A stretch of 64,000 bases of DNA from Dysidea avara (lineage: Eukaryota; Porifera; Demospongiae; Dictyoceratida; Dysideidae). Where the stretch lies: assembly GCF_963678975.1 (NCBI RefSeq), contig NC_089273.1, positions 33,852,973-33,916,972 of the forward strand, written 5' to 3'. Within the stretch, counting starts at the first letter, position 1, and each line of letters begins with the position of its first letter. Below the pieces are notes generated by a model. That model saw only the letters and a list, made by a program, of their open reading frames with translations. It did no database searches and was not told the DNA's origin. This document shows, piece after piece, positions 56,550-64,000 of the stretch. The translations under genes were made by a program, and so were the position numbers.

Positions 56550-59079
56550 GGTGGGGACTATTCTACGGAACGGAACGGAACGGAACGGAATGATGGACTA
56601 AACCACGGAACAGAACGCTTTCTCAAATTGAAGCTTGCAACTTACCATTGCTGAAACTTCCCTTATAAGTTAGCAGTGGCATCTCCAGTGGGTGATTAAA
56701 CATAAGATAGAAAGAATTAATGGATCGATTGTGGGTTTTTGTTGGTTGTCATTAGTAACGAAGTATTATTGTGGGATGAGCTGTATCAGTGATGTTCATC
56801 CATACGGAAGGGAACTTTATGTGAGCTGTTTTTCTTATTTATACTTTAGAAAACAGTCTGGGCCGGTCTTTCAAGTCATAAGTCAGTGTATAAATAAAGC
56901 AAGCAGGAAGATACTGGTAACAGGAAGATACTGGTAACAGGAAAGCCAGCTGAATTAAAACTTGAAGAATTTTGTGCAGTGTGTGAGGAGCAAATATTTT
57001 GGCAGACTGCAAGGAGGGTATATTCTGCAAACATCACTGAAGTGTATGCATGGAGTTATTTATATATTAACGGCTGGTGCAGTGGACTAATGCCGTATTC
57101 AATAGTGAGCTGATTTTATCTGTTGCACAATTCAAGGATGTGTCTGACTGCTAGCCTTGAATCAGGCTAAATGCCAAAACTCCAAGATCAGCCAAATCTC
57201 TATTATAAGCCGCATGTGAAACCATGCCCGTAGCCACCAGGCAAACGTGATTTGGACCAGGATGTGTGTGTAATTTCAATGTATCTAGTCAGACCTGAAA
57301 TGGAACACTCACATTAATTACATACCACCTAAGAATCCTAGGATTTCTTAAGTGTAACATTTCACGTGCTTCACTTCAAACAAAACAGGTTAAATTTTTT
57401 CGTCTATTTTCAAGTGATTCCCAGTCCAGCTGGTTCATGAAATTACAATGGGATCACATGTATTTGTTACAGTGCAGGCTGTCCTGTGTTGGATCTACTC
57501 TAGAGTTGAAATTTCAAGGTAGACTCACTGCCAATGTACTGACACTAGTACTGTTGTAGCATGTTTAAGTGGAGGACAAATGAAATAGTAATGCTAGATT
57601 ATTTATGCATACAATTTTTTCATAATGAAATTGATATCCCATTTTGATTTGTACTTCCACTTTGCAACATATTCAAGAACAAGAAACTACTATACTTAAT
57701 TTCCAACCACTGTCATTAATTAACCAAGATCTCACTAGTCTGTAATTCACCTTACTGTAGTGATTTTATTGATTCATCTGTATGTTTCTTCATTTTCCTT
57801 TGAAGTTGTACCAAGAGTTCATAATAAGATGGAGAGTGTCTAACTTGAATGCATTCACCAAACACCCTGCTTAAAGTAACACCTCGGCCTTATTTCAGAA
57901 CAAAGGCTTTACCTTCTTCAGCAATACTAATCAACAGTTTTCTATCCCCCAGTAAAGGTGTTGATTTGATGAAAGGTGAACTTTACGCAGGGTGTTTGTA
58001 CAGGCCACACTGAGAGTTAGACACTCTCCCCCATACAAATCAGTATTACGAACTCCAATTGGTTGTACAGTATAGGTAAACAAAGATAAATTTCTCTCCC
58101 ATCTTATTCTAGGATTTCTATTGACAAGGAAAATTCAATTATTTGTATAAAGGCTCAAAATTGAGAAAATATAAAGAAAGTGAATTAATATTATACAGTC
58201 AGTTTGCTTTTGGATATTTAATGTCTCCAACCACAACAAAAATTCGATGAATCCATGCATCTCATCACTGGTCGTCTGAACATTCTGAAAGTGATACCTC
58301 ACTCAATCAACCTTATATTGTTTATTAGACTGAATAAAGTCATGATTACCTAAACAATCACTTAATTAATGTTTTATAATTATCTTATTCCATTTTCCTG
58401 GAGGTTCCACTGATAAAATGCAATTTCAGCAATGATAGCAGTTAGCCAAGCTGCAAGTTGATTCAGAAAGCATTCCATTCTGTAAAATAGACCCCATCCA
58501 GAATTCAACTCAGTACTCAGGCTGAGATATCTGACAATAGTCCACTACTCTGTTAATGAATCATTGATGTTCACACAATATAGCCTCCTTGAGGTATCTG
58601 AATGTTTGCTCCTCACACACTGCACAAAATTCCTTTAGATTCTGCTTAGACTGAGTTGATTCAGCTTGTCACCATACTTGTTTCCTTTGTAGTGTACATA
58701 CTGATTTATGCCGATTAGAAAGGCTGGGCCTCAGACTGTACATTCTAAAGTCAAGTAAGTAAAAATAACTCACATACTAGTAAAAACAAGTCATGCATTA
58801 AGTTCCCTACTTGATATATCCGAAGATGAACACACTGAGACAGCTATTCCCACAATTAGTATTTCGTTACTATAAATGACAACCAACAGCAAGAACCCAC
58901 AATCGATCCTTAAATTCGTTTTATCTTTCGTGGGGTACGTTTGATTTAATACCTGCTGGAAGTGCCACTGATAACTTGTACAGCAATGGTAAGCTGCAAG
59001 CTTCAATCTGAGAAAGCATTCCGTTCCGCAGTTTAGTCCATCCTTCCGTTCCGTTCCGTTCCGTAGAATAGACCCCACC
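56550..59079. mobile_element. Mutator-like non-autonomous TIR element, copy 2
   Basis: Ends GGTGGGGACTATTCTACGGA and TCCGTAGAATAGACCCCACC, with a perfect 9-bp duplication GTGATGAGA (56541-56549, 59080-59088). It shares TIR and inner sequence with 344-3270 (e.g. TTGTTGGTTGTCATTAGTAA). Internally, 58440-58500 is a second, decayed right end (TAGACCCCATCC), so an older copy or internal duplication is present. It has no transposase. Confidence 0.85.
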
Positions 59080-59200
59080 GTGATGAGAATTATAGGGCGT
59101 GATTTACAGCAGGCTGCAGGATCCTCTCAATTATGTGCTGGTCAAATGCCGGGTGGTTGTGAAGCTGCTGTCCATGCAATGAAACAAATATTTCACTATT
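59080..59200 (+). pseudogene. Retrotransposon copy B: RT segment between two insertions
   Basis: Resumes after the MULE with IIGRDLQQAAGSSQLCAGQM and GCEAAVHAMKQIF, which directly continues VLRRIIGKVVMR at 56549. Confidence 0.75.
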
Positions 59201-59280
59201 ATTATTTTTTATTTATTTATTGATTAGCAAACACCCAACAGGGTTTTTACGCTAATGTACAAGGTACGTGCACATAAGTG
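59201..59280 (-). mobile_element. ~80-bp LINE 3'-end insertion in copy B
   Basis: TTATTGATTAGCAAACACCC and ACGCTAATGTACAAGGTACG match 39063-39115, the 3' end of the CR1-like LINE. GGTACGT and ACGTACC form a short palindrome at its 5' side. It lies between MKQIF and [14 protein letters not shown] of the RT. Confidence 0.7.
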
Positions 59281-60710
59281 TACGTACCTTGCCTGAGGTT
59301 GATGGTGTTCTCCTTGTTGATGCTAAGAATGCCTTCAATGAGTTAAATCGTCAAGTAACACTCCGAAACGTTGAGGTCCTCTGCCCTTCTCTTGCTCCCA
59401 TTTTAATTAACACTTATCGTACTGATGCTTTTTTTGTTTACTGGAGGTCGTACCATCTTTTCTAGTGAAGGGACTACCCAGGGTGATCCTCTCGCTATGG
59501 CTATGTACACTATTGGTACTTTGCCCTTGATTTCTCGTCTTACTGGTCTAGTAAAGCAGTGCTGGTATGCTGATGACTCTGCTGCTGGTGGCAAGCTTTC
59601 CAAGCTTAAGCAATGGTGGGATTTGTTATCTTCTGTAGGGCCCCGTTATGGCTATTTTCCAAATGCTACTAAAACTATCTTGATAGTCAAGGAAACTGTT
59701 TTAACTGATGCTAGAACAATCTTTGGAGACTGTGACATTCAGGTTACTGCTGAAGGACACCATTATCTGGGAGGTGTAATTGGCACTCCTGCCTTTGAAC
59801 AGCTATTTTTTGAGACGTAAAGTGGATGGCTGGATTGATGATCTTAAGACCTTGAGCCTCTTTGCCGAAACACAACCTCATGCTTCCTATGCTGCTTTTT
59901 GTCATGGTCTCTCTTTCCGATGGAACTATTTTTTTCGTGTTTCTTCTTGTTCTACAGACCTTTTCCTTCCTCTTGAACATTTTGTTAAATCTGTTTTCCT
60001 TCCTAGTCTATTGGGTCGAACTGTCCCTGGTGATGTTGAGAGAAAGCTATTTGCCTTGCTTGTGCGGCTAGGAGGCCTTGGTGTGTGTGATCCTTCGATT
60101 GTTGTGTCACAGCAGCGTTCCTGCTCTGTAGAAGTAAATGCTGGTCTCGTTGGCTTGATTATCTCTCAGGTACATCAACTAGGTGACTGTCTTGATGCAC
60201 AGGTTCACTTGCAATCCAAGTATCACTGTACTGAGGAGCCATCAAGAGCAACTTCAATCTGCCAATCACTTGTTCCATGAACTTCCTCCTAGCATGCGTT
60301 CCTCGGTCATGTTGGCTCAGGAGAAGGGTGCATCGAATTGGCTCTCTTGTCTTCCATTGAAGTCGCATAATTTTGTGCTTCATAAAACTGCTTTTCGTGA
60401 TGCAATTTCGCTTGGCTATCATTGACTACCATCTGCCTGCCCTACTTCCTGTGCCTGTGGTCACTCTTTTACCATAGAACATGTTCTGTCTTGCCCAAAG
60501 GGCGGGTTTCCTTCTCTGAGACATAATGAAGTGCGTGATCTAACTGCCAATTTACTTTCCGAGGTCTGTAACAATGTTGTCACTGAACCCCACCTTCAGC
60601 CTCTTTCTGGTGAGACCCTTCAATACAAAACAGCTAATCGTGATGATAACGCAAGGCTTGACATTGCAGCTAATGGTTTATCGATATCGGGACGTTTAGA
60701 AGAAGACCAG
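59281..60710 (+). pseudogene. Retrotransposon copy B: RT palm, thumb and C-terminal nuclease-like region
   Basis: Palm motif [42 protein letters not shown], then YLGGVIGTPAF, PHASYAAFCHGLSFRW and LVRLGGLGVCDPS. The C-terminus has ASNWLSCLPLKSHNF, a Cys/His knuckle CACGHSFTIEHVLSCPKGGF with PSLRHNEVRD, and NRDDNARLDIAANGL, which resembles the restriction-like endonuclease motif of R2-group elements. Frameshifts occur near 59440, 59805 and 60225, and a TGA at 60421-60425. The 3' side is cut near 60716 by the BEL element. Confidence 0.8.
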
Positions 60711-60716
60711 GTTCCT

Positions 60717-60857
60717 TGTTGTACACGATTAATCGGGAAAGGAAGGATACCACAACACGCACACTCGATCTAATAACACACTACATACTCCAATTATAGC
60801 ACAGCATTACATCATACTAAATATAGCGTTACTTATAATAGCTAAAGTACAGTAACA
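60717..60857 (-). repeat. Candidate 3' LTR of the BEL/Pao element
   Basis: The 141-bp block bounded TGTTGTACACG and AGTAACA has TG...CA on both strands, lies just past the polyprotein stop and ends where copy B sequence breaks off. The partner LTR is outside the window, so it is unproven; it would be short for the family. Confidence 0.4.
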
Positions 60858-60858
60858 G

Positions 60859-63800
60859 TTAACTATCTATGACATCCTCCGGGGCCCCCGAAAGAATGTT
60901 AGCCCACTGTGTTAATCTTTCTCGAGCCTTACTAGCTGAGCTCCTTGTAGGACGCGTTTCAATAACTTCTTCGGGGATATCCACTTGACTATTACTCGTT
61001 GAACTTGTCTTCTCGACCTCACAATCCAGTTTGTTGTCCTTACTACAGACAGTGTCCTTGCCTTGAGCAGATACTTCAAGTGGGACCAGCCTGACAATAG
61101 GTCTATTTGTTTGACCTGTACTGGTCCTAATGTTTGCGGCTCTCACCAAACCGTCACCTCCATATGTCAATTCCTCGACAACAGCCAATCTCCATTTGAC
61201 GCGAGGCCCATCATCGTGCACAAGCACAACATCCCCCACAGCAATTTTGCATTCATTGCTTCCAGACGTGCGATGAAATTCCCGGAGGGAAGTTAAATAT
61301 TCATTCCTCCACCTCGTTGTAAAGTGTTGTAACAGCAAGCCTTGAGTCTTTGCATCTTTGGAGAGACGATCGTGTTCGTTGTAACTTGGATCACTAACCT
61401 CATCCATAGTTCTCTGTTCATGTGGTAAGCTTGTGATTCTCCTTCCAGATAACAAGTGGGAGGGTGTTAATGGTTCAGGATCCTTTGGGTCATCAGACAC
61501 GTATGTCAAAGGCCGATCATTCATCAGGGCCTCCACTTCTACCACAATTGTTTGCAGAACCTCTAGAGAAATGTGGGCTCTTCCAAGCACTTTCTTGATT
61601 GCGGATTTTGTGAGGCCTATCAGGCGCTCCCAAAATCCCCCAAACCATGGGGCCTTTTTCGGGATGAATTTCCAGGTCACTCCTTCATGGCTTAGCACTG
61701 TTCTTATTTCCTGAGACAAATATAGGGCCTTTAACTCTTCAGCTGCTGCCTGGAAGGTGGTGGCATTATCAGATATCATCAGATGAGGTGTTGACCTGCG
61801 TCCAGTAAAACGACGAAAGGCCAGGATAAATGTCTCTGTCGACAAATCAGCAACTACCTCCAGATGTACTGCCCTACTGGTAGCACATGTGAATAAGCAT
61901 ACATATACCTTGATTTCCTCGCCTCGGTTGTACACATAGAGAGCTCCGGTGAAGTCCACCCCAGTCACTGAGAACGGCTGTACATTCTGCAATCTTGCCT
62001 TTGGTAAAGGAGCTGGGTCTGGGGCTGTGTATGGTTTGCCTGAATGTTTTCTGCATATTACACATCGACGGAGAAGTGATCTCACGTACTGTCTGGCTCT
62101 TGGTATCCAATAGGACTGGCGCAGGGCTGTTACTGTAGTTCCAACTCCCGAGTGGTAGAGTTTAACATGTGCAGCATACACTACTAAAGCTGTAAACGGA
62201 TGTTTTGGAGGTAATAGATATGGAAATTTGGCTAGTTGTGTCAACGGAGCGTTATGGATTCTCCCACCGCATCGAAGTAGGCCATTACTGTCGATGAACA
62301 ATCGTAGTTGACGTACTAGTGTAGACTGTTTGTTACTGGAGTTAGGGGAATTAAGGTTGGATATCTCAGTTGCATAAATCTGATACTGGCTGTTCTTTAT
62401 CCACTGTATTCTGGCAAGGTCAATTTCTGTAGCTGTAAGTTGCTCACACTGGCAGTCATTGTGTTTCCTGATGGCTGTAATGAACCTGTAAACATAGGCT
62501 GAGACTCTTAGCAATTTTCCCAAGCTGCTGTAATTGTTGGGATCGATGATGTTGTGAAGACTGATGGTTGGGGATGATGACAATGGTTGTGGAGCTGCAG
62601 GTATAAATTCCTCACAGGTGATGGCTGCCACATGTAAGTGGAAGGTTGAGGAAGGGGTCCATTGTGGCCAATTGCTGTCATTAGTTAACCATGGTGGGCC
62701 TTTGTTCCAGAGTAAAGAAGATGAAAGTTGACTGGTACTGGACCCTCTAGTGATCATGTCAGCAGGGTTATCGGCTGTCGGACAGTAGTGCCAAGTGGCG
62801 TCATACTTCTGTGTAATTAGTTGGATTTCACTAACACGGTGTTGTACAAATGGCTTCAGCTTTTTATTTCCCTGTATCCAGTACAGCACTATTTGACTGT
62901 CAGTCCAAAAATGTGACTTGAATTTGTGTCGTGTGAAGGAAGTTTGAAGATAATCACTAAGTCGTGTTGCTGTGAGTGCTCCTAGTAGTTCAAGTTGTGG
63001 TACTGTAAGAGGTTTCAAAGGAGCCACTCTTCCTCTTGCCATCACAAAGGTGGTTTCATCCTTCTGACGAAAAAAGGCGATGGTGCCATAGGCCTTGATG
63101 TTAGCATCACAAAACAGATGTAGTTCAGCATTGGTCATTTTAGATTCACAGCTGTAGTACTGGCGTGGAATTGCTAGCTCACTAACAGAGACTAAATCTG
63201 TAAAAATTGAGGACCATTCTTGACATAGGATATCACTCAATGGTTCATCCCAGTCCACACTCTCCTTCCAGAGCCTTTGAATGAGCATTTTAGCTCTAAT
63301 TGTAACAGGAGTAGCAAGCCCTATGGGATCAAACACTTTGCAGGACTGCTGTAAGACTTCACGCTTGGTGACTAAGTTATTGATGTTGGCAAGTTTGCTA
63401 GGAGTAAGGTGTAGTTGATCATCATGAGTTGACCACTGAATGCCAAGGATGTTAACAGTTGTATTAGGGTCTGCGGTAGCATCCTGTGCAGCAAGAGTGT
63501 TCAATACAGAACTGTTGGATGCCCAACTGCGTAAGTTGAAGTTTGCCTCTTTCATGATTTGTCGAGCTTGTTGGTAGTACTGTGTAGCAGTCTCTGCTGA
63601 TGAACAACCTGAAATGATGTTATCAACATAAAGGTTTTGAGTGATGTCATCTGCTACAGTTGTTTGATACTGTTGCAAATGATGACGTAGAACTGCATTC
63701 AGGATGAATGGGGAGGAGGTTGCCCCAAATAATACTGCTTGAAAGCGGTATGTTATGAGTTCACTGTTGGGATTACTTGTGTCGGAGAGCCACAAGAATC

Positions 63801-63993
63801 TTGTGTAATCTCGATCATTATGATGTAGTTTGATTTGGAGAAAGGCCTTCTCGATGTCTGTAGCAAATCCGTAATTGTGTAGACGAAATCGGAGGATGAT
63901 TGAGCACAGATCATTTAGTAGCGTAGGACCTGGTTCAAGACAATCATTGAGACTTGCGGAGGATCTAGACTCACTGCAGCTGCAATCAAACAC
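60859..63993 (-). CDS. pol: BEL/Pao retrotransposon polyprotein (partial; runs off right edge)
   Basis: A 1044-aa uninterrupted minus-strand frame lacking its N-terminus (gag and protease outside the window). Order: RT palm A FATDIEKAFLQIKLH, B FGATSSPFILNAVL, C NLYVDNI (the Pao-type YVDN/YVDD); the Pao-specific linker KVFDPIGLATPVTIRAK (Pfam Peptidase_A17 region); RNase H from LFCDANIKAYGTIAF with WTDSQIVL; an integrase zinc knuckle HSGVGTTVTALR...CVICRK; integrase core VDFTGALYV, ISDNATTF, WERLIG (D-D-E); and a C-terminal domain with VGDVVLVHDDGPRVKWRLA (DUF5641-like). The whole visible frame is intact, so it is the youngest-looking protein-coding element here. It inserted into the 3' side of retrotransposon copy B. 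Confidence 0.9.
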   Translation of the reverse strand: MFDCSCSESRSSASLNDCLEPGPTLLNDLCSIILRFRLHNYGFATDIEKAFLQIKLHHNDRDYTRFLWLSDTSNPNSELITYRFQAVLFGATSSPFILNAVLRHHLQQYQTTVADDITQNLYVDNIISGCSSAETATQYYQQARQIMKEANFNLRSWASNSSVLNTLAAQDATADPNTTVNILGIQWSTHDDQLHLTPSKLANINNLVTKREVLQQSCKVFDPIGLATPVTIRAKMLIQRLWKESVDWDEPLSDILCQEWSSIFTDLVSVSELAIPRQYYSCESKMTNAELHLFCDANIKAYGTIAFFRQKDETTFVMARGRVAPLKPLTVPQLELLGALTATRLSDYLQTSFTRHKFKSHFWTDSQIVLYWIQGNKKLKPFVQHRVSEIQLITQKYDATWHYCPTADNPADMITRGSSTSQLSSSLLWNKGPPWLTNDSNWPQWTPSSTFHLHVAAITCEEFIPAAPQPLSSSPTISLHNIIDPNNYSSLGKLLRVSAYVYRFITAIRKHNDCQCEQLTATEIDLARIQWIKNSQYQIYATEISNLNSPNSSNKQSTLVRQLRLFIDSNGLLRCGGRIHNAPLTQLAKFPYLLPPKHPFTALVVYAAHVKLYHSGVGTTVTALRQSYWIPRARQYVRSLLRRCVICRKHSGKPYTAPDPAPLPKARLQNVQPFSVTGVDFTGALYVYNRGEEIKVYVCLFTCATSRAVHLEVVADLSTETFILAFRRFTGRRSTPHLMISDNATTFQAAAEELKALYLSQEIRTVLSHEGVTWKFIPKKAPWFGGFWERLIGLTKSAIKKVLGRAHISLEVLQTIVVEVEALMNDRPLTYVSDDPKDPEPLTPSHLLSGRRITSLPHEQRTMDEVSDPSYNEHDRLSKDAKTQGLLLQHFTTRWRNEYLTSLREFHRTSGSNECKIAVGDVVLVHDDGPRVKWRLAVVEELTYGGDGLVRAANIRTSTGQTNRPIVRLVPLEVSAQGKDTVCSKDNKLDCEVEKTSSTSNSQVDIPEEVIETRPTRSSASKARERLTQWANILSGAPEDVIDS

Positions 63994-64000
63994 AATACGA

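Noticed and set aside
56564..56654. Peptide with NGTERNGTERND repeats recurring at several places
   Set aside because: It comes from the GGAAC repeat in the Mutator-like TIR; it is read in both orientations and belongs to no protein.

Overview
The window looks like repeat-choked nuclear DNA of an early-branching invertebrate. A demosponge is my best guess. The reasons are AT-rich sequence, small GT-AG introns, TTAGGG-like interstitial repeats, and a mixture of BEL/Pao, CR1-like LINE, hAT, Mutator-like and Helitron-like elements. The species itself cannot be read from the sequence. I see no intact single-copy host gene with confidence; nearly all the coding capacity belongs to mobile elements, most of them broken.

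Layout. 1-11368 (minus) is one long decayed retrotransposon copy ('copy A'). It has an N-terminal SAND domain, a roughly 116-unit 36-bp Ser/Thr/Pro minisatellite, a C2H2 finger and the start of a reverse transcriptase. It is interrupted by a 2.9-kb Mutator-like element and by two near-identical 1.09-kb hAT-type elements. 12238-14988 and 17987-22563 are large Helitron-like non-autonomous elements; each carries a ~320-bp hairpin at one end and a ~31-bp minisatellite array. 15177-27060 (plus) is a multi-exon Mutator-transposase gene, broken by stops and frameshifts. Its exons run C2H2, MULE core, Cys/His (SWIM-like), then in the same direction a canonical CXXC zinc finger and an OTU protease domain. 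28566-38200 holds LINE scraps, two more fragments of the copy A family (C and D), interstitial telomere-like repeats, a tRNA-like sequence and several MITEs. 38565-51911 holds a 5'-truncated CR1-like LINE, nested inverted-repeat elements, more Helitron-like pieces and assorted minisatellites. 52265-53203 is a hAT element. 55471-60710 (plus) is another copy of the same retrotransposon family ('copy B'), this time with an N-terminal PHD finger and again split by a Mutator-like element. 60717-63993 (minus) is the 3' two thirds of a BEL/Pao retrotransposon with a long open frame, running off the right edge.

The most notable theme is that three separate mobile-element proteins carry chromatin-reader or DNA-methylation-reader domains: SAND and PHD in two copies of one RT family, and CXXC next to a MULE transposase. 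Almost every insertion could be delimited by target-site duplications (8 bp hAT, 9 bp MULE, 5 bp for one MITE family, 14 bp for one retrocopy), so the order of nesting can be partly reconstructed.
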